Positions 9,276 to 17,872 are shown, counted from the first letter of the stretch. The stretch: DNA of 64,000 nt from an uncultured Candidatus Melainabacteria bacterium (GCA_934754515.1 CAKVIG010000002.1:186001-250000); one strand, 5' to 3'. The notes: generated by a model from the sequence alone, not told the origin. Made by a program: numbers and translations.

Positions 9276-9899
9276 TTACAAAATTTCCATTGCCGGCTCT
9301 GAATGTCTTACTTCAGGAATTTCTCTCAAGTTTGGAAGTTCAATTGCTTTAGGAGCATGTTTTACTTCGCCTGACGCCTTTGCTACCTTTGGAGTAATCG
9401 GAGCATGTGCCTGTTTAACTTTCACAATTGCCGGATCAGGGTTCAATTTTTGTTGATTGTATTCAGCCATAATTTGGTTTACAAATCTTCTTGTTTCTCC
9501 ATAAGGAGGAATTGAACCACCGAATTTTTTAACATTGCCGGGACCTGCATTATATGCTGCCAAAGCTAATTCTGTTGAGCCAAACATCTTGTACATCATC
9601 TTGTAATAAGTCAAGCCTGCTTTGATGTTTTCGCTTAAGTAATAAGGGTTAAAACCCATTCTTTGTGCTGTTGATGGGAGCAGTTGGAATACACCTACCG
9701 CACCATAGGGGCTTTTTAGTTCGTGTCTAAAGCCGGATTCTTTTTTGGCGATACTTAAAGCTAACGCTGGGTCAACATTCATTTCGATTGAATGTTTTAC
9801 AATGGTTTCTTTAATTACGTCCTGAGTTGGAGCAGCTTGCACCCTAACGCATAGCAAACTAAGCAATGCCATAGTTGTTAAGACTGTCTTTCTAATCAT
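9276..9899 (-). CDS. Secreted lytic transglycosylase (SLT family)
   Basis: A 207-residue exported protein. A signal peptide covers about residues 1-22 (ending VQAA). The SLT catalytic domain has the glutamate in AKKESGFRHE (Glu54), followed by YGAVGVFQLLP and the family motif LALAAYNAGPGNV near residue 115. Such enzymes cleave the MurNAc-GlcNAc bond in peptidoglycan, leaving an anhydro end. After about residue 150 the tail is low-complexity and rich in Pro, Lys and Ala, with no recognised domain. The SD is AGAGGA. The long, potentially folded leader at 9960-10130 suggests RNA-level control. Confidence 0.92.
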   Translation of the reverse strand: MIRKTVLTTMALLSLLCVRVQAAPTQDVIKETIVKHSIEMNVDPALALSIAKKESGFRHELKSPYGAVGVFQLLPSTAQRMGFNPYYLSENIKAGLTYYKMMYKMFGSTELALAAYNAGPGNVKKFGGSIPPYGETRRFVNQIMAEYNQQKLNPDPAIVKVKQAHAPITPKVAKASGEVKHAPKAIELPNLREIPEVRHSEPAMEIL

Positions 9900-9959
9900 T
9901 GAAATCCTCTTATTATATTAGTAAATTGGATTCTGTATTGCTACTATAAAAATCCTCCC

Positions 9960-10130
9960 TACGGTTTCACTTTGTTCTCGTTTGGTTCCTAACACAGCGT
10001 CTTTCCTAAATTTTTTACCCTCTGTTTGTGATAAACGTTGGTGCAGTCACTAAGTTTCTTGCCGTAAAAAACTTGTTAGGCGACTATCTTATGCTATTTC
10101 CCGCACTCCGGCTTGGATAAATAACTATAC
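9960..10130 (-). ncRNA. Candidate structured 5' leader RNA of the lytic transglycosylase
   Basis: The 330-base gap before the transglycosylase has no protein-like frame but folds well on the minus strand. The stem CCTAACA/TGTTAGG (10074-10080 with 9988-9994) encloses a 10-bp stem (10064-10073 with 10009-10018) in which the one non-Watson-Crick pair is U-G on the minus strand but A-C on the plus strand. Inside is a hairpin around 10024-10036. The flanks contain conserved-looking purine stretches (GGAACC, GTGAAACCG, GTAGGGAGG). It does not match a riboswitch class I can name. A ligand-sensing leader or a small RNA are both possible. Confidence 0.45.
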
Positions 10131-10229
10131 AGAATTTATGTCATGAGTATGTTAACTCAAACAAACTAAAAATTCAACCCTTTTGTTGTAATTTGGACAC
10201 TTAATAATAAGTACACACGTTTTTGCTAT

Positions 10230-10559
10230 TTATACTATACAGAATTTTCTGTTTAAAAGCTGATGTTTGTCTGCTTTAAAATCCATTTCACTTACAAAAA
10301 GTTCTACTTTTTTATCAATATTCATAATACTGAATAGCGCGAACACATCCGATGCAACATTAAAAAGTCCGATATTACCAATTTGAGTAAGCATATCAAT
10401 AAAATCAATATCGCATTCATTGACATAGCTCATATCCAAACCGATTTTAAACTTGCGATTTGCCAAAATTTCTTCCAAAAGTTTTTTCACCCCAATACCG
10501 CTTAGATTTTGGGATAAAGGAGTAATTATGCAAAACTTATCAGATGTTTTAATTTCCAT
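10230..10559 (-). CDS. STAS-like domain protein
   Basis: A 109-residue single-domain protein with the alternating beta-alpha pattern of STAS/anti-sigma-factor antagonists: an N-terminal strand FCIITPLSQNL, a helix, then KIGLDMSYVNECDIDFIDML in the place of the phosphorylatable loop, and a C-terminal helix-strand. The usual serine or threonine after the conserved Asp is not clearly present (NECDID), so phospho-control is doubtful. It may take part in partner-switching signalling or lipid transport complexes. No partner is adjacent. A TATAAT box sits six bases from the ATG, and no SD is visible. Confidence 0.55.
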   Translation of the reverse strand: MEIKTSDKFCIITPLSQNLSGIGVKKLLEEILANRKFKIGLDMSYVNECDIDFIDMLTQIGNIGLFNVASDVFALFSIMNIDKKVELFVSEMDFKADKHQLLNRKFCIV

Positions 10560-10565
10560 AATTCT

Positions 10566-10571
10566 ATTATA
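10566..10571 (-). promoter_or_regulatory. -10 box suggesting a leaderless STAS transcript
   Basis: A perfect TATAAT on the minus strand ends six bases before the ATG of the STAS gene, so the expected start of transcription coincides with the start codon. A weak -35 (TTCTTA) lies 17 bases upstream. No SD sequence is present between them. Confidence 0.4.
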
Positions 10572-10637
10572 GATTTTGTTTGTAATTATAAGAATTACCT
10601 AAAATTATGAAAAACCTACATCTAAAGTTAGAAGAAA

Positions 10638-11699
10638 TTATGATAGTAAATCTTCAACATCCAACACCGTTTTTAATTTTAATGCATAAATATTAGTTTT
10701 ACCTAAAAGTGCCAGTTTTACCGCATCTTTTTCGGTAGTCACAATTATACCTTCAATATTTTCAACATCCTCTTTTGTATATTGGTGATGGTCATCAAAA
10801 GTTACTTTTTCTTTTATATTATAATCTTTTTCCAAAAATTTATAAAACTGTTCTGGCTGACCAATCGCTGAAAGAGCCGTAATCTCTACTCCCTTTGGCA
10901 AATGTTCGCCCGAAATTATATTATAGCAATAATCCGGTTCAACTTTGCATAAAAGAGTCGTGCAAACTCCCTCTCCTTGGGGGAGGGCTGGGGTGGGGGC
11001 TTTTTTCATAAACTTCTTATCCAAAATTCTTGCGATTTTCTCCGCTCTTGTATGGTCAACATTTTTGCTCACAACTACAAGTTTATCAACACGATTAAAT
11101 CCTTCCATCCCTTCTCTTAAAGGCCCCGCAGGCAGCAAGTTTTCGTTCCCAAACATTTTTTCCGAATCCACAAGAACAACGTTCAAATCCCTTGCCATTT
11201 TTCTATGTTGAAACCCATCATCAAGAATTATCTTTGTAACGCCAAGCTTTTTTATTGCATATTCAGCAGCTTTAACTCTGTTTGAACAAGTCAAAACCGC
11301 GCACATATTGAGATTTACAGCAAGCCAATAAGGTTCATCACCCGCCATATCAGCTTTATAGTATAAATTTATTCCGTCAGAAATTACGTTGACTTTTTTG
11401 TTGTCAAGCTTACCGCCATAACCGCGAGAAACTATCGCCACTCTTTCGCCTTTATCGACAAAATATTTTGCAATTTCTGCTACGACAGGAGTTTTTCCGA
11501 CACCGCCGGTTGTAAAATTCCCGATAGAAATTACAAACGCATCAACTTTCTTTGGCTTAAGAATATCTTTATCATACAAATAATTCTTAAATCCGCTTCC
11601 TATTCCATAGAATATTGAGCAAAATTTAAGCAAGTTGAATAACGCCCCTTGCGGTTCTTTTGTGTAGTGTAGTTTTGTTATTTGTGTTTTGATGTTCAT
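10638..11699 (-). CDS. lpxK: Tetraacyldisaccharide 4'-kinase, with in-frame repeat insert
   Basis: A 353-residue membrane-associated kinase that phosphorylates the 4' position of the lipid A disaccharide precursor. The P-loop NFTTGGVGKTPVV is at residues 61-73, followed by VAIVSRGYGG and the LDDGFQHRKMARDLNVVLVD block typical of LpxK. It is longer than the E. coli enzyme (328 residues). Part of the excess is residues 231-244, which read APTPALPQGEGV and are encoded by a copy of the CCCTCTCC..GGTGGGGG intergenic repeat inserted in frame. The gene lies downstream of kdsB, which fits lipid A-Kdo biosynthesis. Confidence 0.93.
   Translation of the reverse strand: MNIKTQITKLHYTKEPQGALFNLLKFCSIFYGIGSGFKNYLYDKDILKPKKVDAFVISIGNFTTGGVGKTPVVAEIAKYFVDKGERVAIVSRGYGGKLDNKKVNVISDGINLYYKADMAGDEPYWLAVNLNMCAVLTCSNRVKAAEYAIKKLGVTKIILDDGFQHRKMARDLNVVLVDSEKMFGNENLLPAGPLREGMEGFNRVDKLVVVSKNVDHTRAEKIARILDKKFMKKAPTPALPQGEGVCTTLLCKVEPDYCYNIISGEHLPKGVEITALSAIGQPEQFYKFLEKDYNIKEKVTFDDHHQYTKEDVENIEGIIVTTEKDAVKLALLGKTNIYALKLKTVLDVEDLLS
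10965..11010. repeat. C-family repeat inside the lpxK coding region
   Basis: This is an imperfect palindrome of the CCCTCTCC/GGGGGAGGG type, ending CTGGGGTGGGGGC. It matches the intergenic repeats near 51190, 57420 and 60780. Here it is read in frame as part of LpxK without a stop. Confidence 0.8.
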
Positions 11700-11740
11700 T
11701 TTATTCGACTGAACGAGTAAATTGGATATAGAATTGTTTT

Positions 11741-11875
11741 GAGTTGACAGTTGAAAGTGGAAAATTGAAAGTTATTTATATGGTGCAAAAAATTGCACCC
11801 TACAATTTTCAAATTAAAATATGTTCAATATTGAACTTATGTAATATTTGAAAAGTTTAATACAACTGTCAACTA
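11741..11875. repeat. A-family repeat, left copy flanking kdsB
   Basis: A roughly 135-bp element begins GAGTTGACAGTTGAAAGTGG and contains the palindrome GGTGCAAAAAATTGCACC (11782-11799) followed by CTAC. An inverted, nearly identical copy lies at 12671-12820 on the other side of kdsB. No gene is encoded. Confidence 0.85.
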
Positions 11876-11901
11876 ATAATTTTATCCAACTATTACTCTA
11901 T

Positions 11902-12645
11902 TCACTTCCCTTCAACCATTTTCCTAAACTTTTCAAAATCCTCAGCGGTATCAATTCCGACAGGAACATTGTCTACAACCGCAATTTTGATTTTCATTCC
12001 GTTTTGCAAAGCTCTCAATTGCTCAAGCTTTTCTGCCATTTCATAAGGTGCTTGAGGAAGCTTTGTCATTTTGAATAACGCTTCGCGCTTGTAACCGTAA
12101 ATTCCTAGATGCCCGTAGAATTTCCAGCTACCATCGTTTTCCGCTCTTTCAAACGGGATTTTTGAGCGAGAAAAATACATTGCGTAGTGATTAAAATCAA
12201 AAACGCATTTAACAAGGTTTGGATTGTTGACTTCGTCCGCGTCTTTAATTTCTCTTACAAGCGTTGAAATATCAGCATTAGCATCTTCTTTTACACCTTT
12301 AATAACAAGTTCTATGTTTGCTTGCTCAATTAACGGTTCATCGCCTTGTAAATTAATAATGTAGCCAATTTCAGGATGACGGTTTGCTACTTCTGCAATT
12401 CTGTCACTACCGCTTTTATGTTCCGTTGAAGTCATTTCAACTTCTGCGCCAAACTCTTTGCACGCATTAAAAATTCTTTCATCGTCTGTTGCTACAATCA
12501 CTCTATCTACCATCGGGCAAGATTTTGCCTTTTCCCAAACCCATTGAATGATAGGTTTGTTATTAGCCTTTAATAACGGTTTGCCTTCAAGTCTGGATGA
12601 GCCGTAGCGCGCAGGGATGATTATGGCGGTTTCGTTTTTTATCAT
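11902..12645 (-). CDS. kdsB: 3-deoxy-manno-octulosonate cytidylyltransferase (CMP-Kdo synthetase)
   Basis: A 247-residue cytoplasmic enzyme that activates Kdo as CMP-Kdo for transfer to lipid A. The nucleotide-binding N-terminus IIPARYGSSRLEGKPL and the motifs DRVIVATDDERI and INLQGDEPLI are diagnostic, and the length is normal. It belongs functionally with lpxK downstream. The gene is bracketed on both sides by inverted copies of an A-family repeat (11741-11875 and 12671-12820), which separate it from its neighbours by about 200 bases each. Confidence 0.95.
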   Translation of the reverse strand: MIKNETAIIIPARYGSSRLEGKPLLKANNKPIIQWVWEKAKSCPMVDRVIVATDDERIFNACKEFGAEVEMTSTEHKSGSDRIAEVANRHPEIGYIINLQGDEPLIEQANIELVIKGVKEDANADISTLVREIKDADEVNNPNLVKCVFDFNHYAMYFSRSKIPFERAENDGSWKFYGHLGIYGYKREALFKMTKLPQAPYEMAEKLEQLRALQNGMKIKIAVVDNVPVGIDTAEDFEKFRKMVEGK

Positions 12646-12670
12646 ATTTTTTATTGGATTAAAGCTTGTT

Positions 12671-12820
12671 CAAGTTGAAAATTGAAAGTGGAAAGTTGTA
12701 TTAAACTTTTCAGGTATTACATAAGTTCAATATTGAGCATATTTTAATTTGAAAATTGTAGGGTGCAATTTTTTGCACCATATAAATAACTATCAACTTT
12801 CCACTTTCAACTGTCAACTC
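12671..12820. repeat. A-family repeat, right copy flanking kdsB (inverted)
   Basis: This is the reverse complement of the 11741-11875 element, with only scattered substitutions. The palindrome is at 12762-12779, preceded by GTAG. Together the two copies form an inverted repeat of about 135 bp around kdsB. Confidence 0.85.
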
Positions 12821-12852
12821 AAAAAGCCAAAACCCTTTTCCTTTCTTCACTT

Positions 12853-13719
12853 CTATTTCGTTGCATTAATAAACACAGCATTCGTCTTCAAACTGATTTC
12901 ACGTCCTGTCAAATAGTTCTGAACATCTTGCATAAATTTATCTACTGTTTTTTCGTCAAAATACTTCAAGTACCTTTCTTTTGTAGAAGGCTGATTTGGT
13001 GACGGCGGATTTACAAACCATTCGTTCACCATGTTCGGCTGTACTACGTATTTTGAACGAACTTCTTGCAACTTGACTTCAGGAACTGAAAATCCTGCGA
13101 TTTCCAAATTCATTTTTAAGGTATCTTCGTCAAAGTTGCAAAGCGAATCAAGCGGATTGTCCATAATTTCGTTTTCAACGCGCTTGAAATCTTCATATTT
13201 TTCTATATACATTGGGTCAAGAATTTCCCAATAACGAGTGTTTGAACGAATAATAGGTTCAAATGCGCATAATTTTCCACTTGGTTTTAACACTCTGTAT
13301 ATTTCACTTATTGCAGGTTGTTTGTTCACTACATGAACTAAAACAGAACGCATAAGTGCTTTATGTACACTGCTTTCCGGCAAAGCTAAATGTTCTACGG
13401 GACTTTTTAACAACTCATATCCTGTAGTAATTCCTGCATTGTCTAAAATTTGTTTGCAATCATCTAAACAATCCTGAAACATATCAGAAAAAATTACTTT
13501 ACCTGCACAGTTTTGAAGTTCTAAGGCTTTAAATGCTAAAAGCCCCGTGCCTGTTCCTATATCAAGCACAACATCATAAGGTTTGATTTCTGCATAAACC
13601 ATAATGACATCGCGAACAGCTTCAAGCCAACGCATTGTTTGTTCTTGCATTTCAGGAGTCAAACCCGCGAAACGGTTTTGCTTAAGCCACTGTGTCCAAT
13701 TTTTGCAAATCTCACTCAT
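12853..13719 (-). CDS. SAM-dependent class I methyltransferase
   Basis: A 288-residue protein. Motif I VLDIGTGTGLLAF is at residues 51-63, followed by an acidic strand end (VIFSDMFQD) and motif IV-like ALMRSVLVHV. This is the Rossmann-fold methyltransferase layout. The pattern resembles UbiE/MenG-like or small-molecule methyltransferases, but the substrate cannot be assigned. It lies 55 bases downstream of a TPR gene in the same direction, upstream of kdsB, and may share their transcript. Confidence 0.8.
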   Translation of the reverse strand: MSEICKNWTQWLKQNRFAGLTPEMQEQTMRWLEAVRDVIMVYAEIKPYDVVLDIGTGTGLLAFKALELQNCAGKVIFSDMFQDCLDDCKQILDNAGITTGYELLKSPVEHLALPESSVHKALMRSVLVHVVNKQPAISEIYRVLKPSGKLCAFEPIIRSNTRYWEILDPMYIEKYEDFKRVENEIMDNPLDSLCNFDEDTLKMNLEIAGFSVPEVKLQEVRSKYVVQPNMVNEWFVNPPSPNQPSTKERYLKYFDEKTVDKFMQDVQNYLTGREISLKTNAVFINATK

Positions 13720-13774
13720 ATAATCTTCCTTATTCTTAGGACTGTACGCAAAGATTATACTATATCACCCAAAA

Positions 13775-14548
13775 CTAATCAACAAGCGTTAATGTATTTT
13801 CTCTTGAAAAATACTGATTTCTTAATTCTTCAACTCTTTCACGCGCAAAAACAGCATCTTCTGAAAACTGTTTTAATTCTAAAAACTTTTTATAATATCT
13901 GATAGCATCTTTATATTTTGCCAATTTATCAAAACTCATCGCAATTCCCAAGTATGCTTTATAATAATCAGGGTTTCTTTTGATAAGTTGGAAAAACGTT
14001 TTTGATGCTTCTAAGAAATTACCCATCCCCATAAGCATTGCCGCTTTGTTGTAGTAAGCTTTCAAAAATTCTGGGTTTGTTTCAATTAATTTGTTATAAA
14101 TCATAAGTGACAAATCAGCTTCGTCAACAAGTTCATGTGCAATTGCAAGCTGAATTTGCGCTTCTAAATTTTCTCTATTAATTAAAATTGCCTTAATTAA
14201 ATATTCAATCGCTTTTTCAGGATGACCGTCTGATAAATAACAAACGCCGATTTCAAAAAAGAAACTATCATTGCTATCATCAATTTTAACAAGCTTTAAA
14301 AGCGTAGAAATAGCCTTTTTGTATTCTTTCAAATATTTATAAGAAACCGCTAAACCGTAATAAGCTTTCGTTTCAGCCCTATCCATCATAATTGCTTGAA
14401 GATAAGTTTGAACCGACTCCTTATACATTTTTGCAAACCTCAAAGCATCTGCTTTTACACATAGATTGTATGAGCGCGAACGCATAGGATTAGTAACTTT
14501 TTCAGTTACTTTTGCCAAATTCTTATCTACGGTTGCATCTATTTGCAT
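13775..14548 (-). CDS. TPR-repeat protein
   Basis: A 257-residue soluble protein of about six consecutive tetratricopeptide repeats (residues 35-240), for example AYYGLAVSYKYLKEYKKAI and AYLGIAMSFDKLAKYKDAI. There is no signal peptide or membrane segment. TPR arrays mediate protein-protein contacts. The partner is unknown. It heads a minus-strand run with the methyltransferase and kdsB. Confidence 0.8.
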   Translation of the reverse strand: MQIDATVDKNLAKVTEKVTNPMRSRSYNLCVKADALRFAKMYKESVQTYLQAIMMDRAETKAYYGLAVSYKYLKEYKKAISTLLKLVKIDDSNDSFFFEIGVCYLSDGHPEKAIEYLIKAILINRENLEAQIQLAIAHELVDEADLSLMIYNKLIETNPEFLKAYYNKAAMLMGMGNFLEASKTFFQLIKRNPDYYKAYLGIAMSFDKLAKYKDAIRYYKKFLELKQFSEDAVFARERVEELRNQYFSRENTLTLVD

Positions 14549-14712
14549 AACTCTCTCCCAATTTTATATTACACAATCAGGTGAGTCTTTATAACAACCA
14601 AAAGATGTAAAAATTTAGTCCGATGGATTAATGTTAACAAAATGTAACATATTTTTTATATAAGGGTTGTATAACATCAAAAAAGAGTTAAACTGATATT
14701 AGAGGTTAAAAA

Positions 14713-15078
14713 ATGAGCGCAATATCACATATCAATACATCGGATTATTCACATTTACTCGACAGCGTGCAAATTGCTAAAAGTTTTAACGCTCCTACTG
14801 ATAGAGGTGCTGAACGTGGAGCATTAATTGCGCCAAACGAACCAACTCAAAGCATTGATTTAAACGGTTATTACGAAAATGTACCTGCTCCATCAGGCGA
14901 CATTATACAAACCGTTTCCGAAAATGTTTCAAAAGCGGCTAACGACTTAGATAACGCTATGGTTGCAGCTTTAGAAAACGGCTATACCGTACAAGATGCA
15001 GTAAATATTCAACAAGCAAAAGCTGCTTATGAAGCAAATTACAAAGTTGCTCAATCTACATTCGAAGTTGCCGTTTAA
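14713..15078 (+). CDS. Small lineage-specific protein, possibly rod/hook-like C-terminus
   Basis: A 121-residue protein with no signal peptide. The C-terminal 40 residues (ALENGYTVQDAVNIQQAKAA followed by a YEANYKVAQSTFEVAV end) form an amphipathic helix like the C-terminal D0 helix of flagellar rod and hook proteins. The N-terminal part is not recognised. SD-like AGAGGT precedes the ATG at a good distance. The flagellar link is a guess, helped only by the partial fliL at the far end of the window. Confidence 0.55.
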   Translation: MSAISHINTSDYSHLLDSVQIAKSFNAPTDRGAERGALIAPNEPTQSIDLNGYYENVPAPSGDIIQTVSENVSKAANDLDNAMVAALENGYTVQDAVNIQQAKAAYEANYKVAQSTFEVAV

Positions 15079-15186
15079 GTTGTAAAAATTTAGTTTAATT
15101 TTCTTAACATTTTTCCTCCACCCTTTATTTTTAAAGGGGTTCAGTGTTATACTTGTTTTAAATTACTGAACAAACGGGGGTGTATA

Positions 15187-16599
15187 TTGATTTCTTTAGA
15201 TAATATTGTAAGTAAGAATATTGGAATATTTGAGAAGAATCTGCTTGGAGGAATAACCAGAAAAAGTGCGGAAAATGCGCTTATGGCTACTGCAAAAGAT
15301 GTTGAAACAACTCTTTTAAAGGAGAAAAATTCTGCAATAGCTTTGCAACAAAGAAATTTTGAAGAAATTAAAGCAAGGCAAATTGAAAAAATAAATCAAA
15401 AAGATGCTGAAATTTTAGATTTATCTAATAAAAATAAAGCTTTAAAGGAAGAAAAAGCATCTCTGACAGATGAAAATTCTTTTCTAAAAAATAAAGTTAG
15501 AAATCTGATAACAAAACTGAAAACAAAAATGCCGTTTAGACTAATTAATGTTGACAAAGACGGCAACAGATTATTCGCAAAACCAAACCGAAATGGCGCC
15601 AGAATGCTTAAAACAATTTCTAAAGACGGTTTTTTAATTAAATTGGAAGTTGTTCTTCTTGATGGCACAAGTAGGCTTCTTTTTGATGGTAAAAAACAAG
15701 AAGTTGCTGCATTAGAAAAAGCCGCTCCCAAAGAAGTTGCTCCTTCATTGGATAAACCTACAGTAATACAAAATAAGGTTGAAGAATCTAAAAGCACAGA
15801 CAAGCCTGAACAGTCAAGGTTAATGAAAATGTTTACTAAAAAAACAGATGAAAAAACTAAGCGTGAAAGAATGTATAAAATAAGAGAACATTTTATTAAT
15901 ACTGGCGTAGAAGTAAAAGAATCTTGGATAAATCCTAACATTCCTAAAAATGGCGTAATTGTGAATTACGATAAAGAAACAGGCAATGTTTTAAAGAAAA
16001 TACACTATATAACTCCAGAAAATGCTCCCAGAAATGTAGGTGGAATTTATAATGTAGGAGCATTATCCCATGTTGATGAATTTAATCCAAAAACAGGTAA
16101 GATTACGCAAAGAAAGATTTATAATCGAAACGGTTATCTTGATAGAATACAAAAATTCAATGAAGCAGGTAAGTTGGTAGAACAAGCTAAATATCAAAAT
16201 TTTAGAGCGACTTATGATTGTGTAACAGATAAATCATATCTTCAAGAGTATTTATACATTAGAAGAATTGATAAGTATGATTCGGAAACAGGAAAAATTT
16301 TAGAACAAATCAGAGGAAACGGCGAAAAAATTTGGACAATAGCTATATACACAGAAAAAGACGGTTTAAAGTTTACAAACGATGAATCAATGACTGCAGG
16401 TAAATGGAATTTAGGTTCAGAAAGTAATGTATTTCCTGTAATGGTTCCACAAGCAAGAGATACTTCTAATACAAAAGAAGTGTATTGGAAACTAAACACC
16501 TTAAATGAAGCACCTTTACCGGAAATGACTAAAATTTATGAGATTAGAAAATATGACCAAACAGGCAATTTCGAAATTGTTAAACCTCAAAAGAATTAA
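15187..16599 (+). CDS. Coiled-coil protein with repeated YD..TG..L motifs
   Basis: A 470-residue protein that starts at TTG. Residues 45-120 form a lysine/glutamate-rich coiled coil. A small beta-type module follows around residues 115-180. The C-terminal half repeats short units such as YDKETGNVLKKI, FNPKTGKITQRKIYN, FNEAGKLVEQAKY and YDSETGKILEQI, a YD-TG pattern like the wall-toxin or MORN-type antigen variants of other bacteria. There is no signal peptide or membrane segment. Function is unknown. It follows the 121-residue gene in the same direction. Confidence 0.7.
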   Translation: MISLDNIVSKNIGIFEKNLLGGITRKSAENALMATAKDVETTLLKEKNSAIALQQRNFEEIKARQIEKINQKDAEILDLSNKNKALKEEKASLTDENSFLKNKVRNLITKLKTKMPFRLINVDKDGNRLFAKPNRNGARMLKTISKDGFLIKLEVVLLDGTSRLLFDGKKQEVAALEKAAPKEVAPSLDKPTVIQNKVEESKSTDKPEQSRLMKMFTKKTDEKTKRERMYKIREHFINTGVEVKESWINPNIPKNGVIVNYDKETGNVLKKIHYITPENAPRNVGGIYNVGALSHVDEFNPKTGKITQRKIYNRNGYLDRIQKFNEAGKLVEQAKYQNFRATYDCVTDKSYLQEYLYIRRIDKYDSETGKILEQIRGNGEKIWTIAIYTEKDGLKFTNDESMTAGKWNLGSESNVFPVMVPQARDTSNTKEVYWKLNTLNEAPLPEMTKIYEIRKYDQTGNFEIVKPQKN

Positions 16600-17210
16600 T
16601 GAATCAAGAAATAAACTTCATTATAGAAACGCATAATAAATAGAATTATCAAAAGCAAGATGATTAGCATTATAGCTTGTGGCGATTTCCAGTCGAAGTA
16701 TTCATGAGTATGAAAAACTCTGTCTGAATATGTTTCAGCAACGTGAACCAAATACAAAACATTGAATAAAACCATGTAGTACGGATTAAATCTTAATGCT
16801 ACATCGTAAGTTTCTTGTGTATATTTTTGAACAATTCTCAACACTCTATAAGATAAAGCTATATAAAGCAGACATTGCAATACAGAGAATATCAACAAAT
16901 AAGTAGGGTGTTTATAAAACATAAACAAATAAAATCCGCCGTTTAATGCCAGCAACATAACAAGCCAATTGAGTTTAATGCCGTCTTTTGGTTTTGAAGC
17001 TAAATCATTGATGGCTTTTGCATTAATAAAAAACCAAATTGTAGAAAAAAATCCTAACGTCAAAACATCAATTGCTAAAAACGGCGCAAGTTCTTTAAAC
17101 TTAAGATTTGGAAGCTCAGGTTCTTTAAACAAAGCGTCGCATTTTTCACATTTTAGAGCATCGCTCGCAATAAGATTTCCGCAAAACGGACAATTAATTT
17201 GTTCAGTCAT
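16596..17210 (-). CDS. Zinc-ribbon multispan membrane protein
   Basis: The ATG at 17210 is chosen because GAGAGG precedes it and it places the zinc ribbon at the N-terminus; the open frame extends to 17288. The 204-residue protein begins MTEQINCPFCGNLI, with a second CEKC pair about 20 residues on, a four-cysteine zinc ribbon. Four to five hydrophobic helices follow. Zinc ribbon plus membrane domain proteins are common but of mixed function. The last four bases overlap the end of the convergent gene at 15187-16599. Confidence 0.7.
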   Translation of the reverse strand: MTEQINCPFCGNLIASDALKCEKCDALFKEPELPNLKFKELAPFLAIDVLTLGFFSTIWFFINAKAINDLASKPKDGIKLNWLVMLLALNGGFYLFMFYKHPTYLLIFSVLQCLLYIALSYRVLRIVQKYTQETYDVALRFNPYYMVLFNVLYLVHVAETYSDRVFHTHEYFDWKSPQAIMLIILLLIILFIMRFYNEVYFLIH

Positions 17211-17242
17211 AAAACCTCTCTCTGCACTAAAATTATAACATA

Positions 17243-17872
17243 TTATATAATTTTTGCACAGTACCCCGCAATCGGACATTCTAAACACTTTGGTTTAACA
17301 GGTTTGCAGACATTTTGTCCATGTGTTACAAGAAGAGTGTTTATATCAATCCAATATTTTTGCGGAAGTTTTTCTCTTAAAGCAAACTCTGTTTCTTCAG
17401 GAGTTTTAGTTTTAATATAACCCAATCTGTTAAAAATTCTATGGACATGTACATCCACACAAATTGCAGGTTTATTAAAACCCAATGACAAAACCAAATT
17501 TGCAGTTTTTCTACCAACACCTTTAAATTTAATCAAATCCTCGATTTCATCAGGCACTTGACCATTTAATTCTTCATCAATTGTTTTTGAAAGTTCTATA
17601 ATTTGTTTAGCTTTATTTTCATAAAAACCTACAGGATAAATCGCTTTTGCTAACTCTTCTTGACTAACGTTTTTCATTTCTTTAGGTGTTTTTGCAAGCT
17701 CTAACATCCTTAAAGTCGCAGGATAAGTTGTTTTATCGTTTGTTCTAAGGCTTAAAATACAAGCAATAAGAACTAAATACGGATTTCTAAAGGAATCCAT
17801 AAGTTTTACAAACTCGCTTTGCGGTTGTTTGGCATCTTTTAATAATTTTACGATTTTATCAATGTCTGTCAT
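17243..17872 (-). CDS. nth: Endonuclease III
   Basis: A 209-residue DNA glycosylase/AP lyase that removes oxidised pyrimidines. The helix-hairpin-helix FKGVGRKTANLV contains the catalytic Lys122, and Asp140 sits in ICVDVHVHRI. The [4Fe-4S] cysteines are at residues 189, 196, 199 and 205 (spacing C-x6-C-x2-C-x5-C). The ATG overlaps the stop of the upstream aminotransferase (ATGA), so the two are translationally coupled. Confidence 0.95.
   Translation of the reverse strand: MTDIDKIVKLLKDAKQPQSEFVKLMDSFRNPYLVLIACILSLRTNDKTTYPATLRMLELAKTPKEMKNVSQEELAKAIYPVGFYENKAKQIIELSKTIDEELNGQVPDEIEDLIKFKGVGRKTANLVLSLGFNKPAICVDVHVHRIFNRLGYIKTKTPEETEFALREKLPQKYWIDINTLLVTHGQNVCKPVKPKCLECPIAGYCAKII

Noticed and set aside
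9960..10130. c-di-AMP (ydaO-type) riboswitch upstream of the transglycosylase
   Set aside because: The minus strand contains GGAACC, GTGAA and TAGGG in a suggestive order, but the GGGGTGAAT block and the 3' GACAGCTAACC core are missing. Kept only as a structured leader of unknown class.
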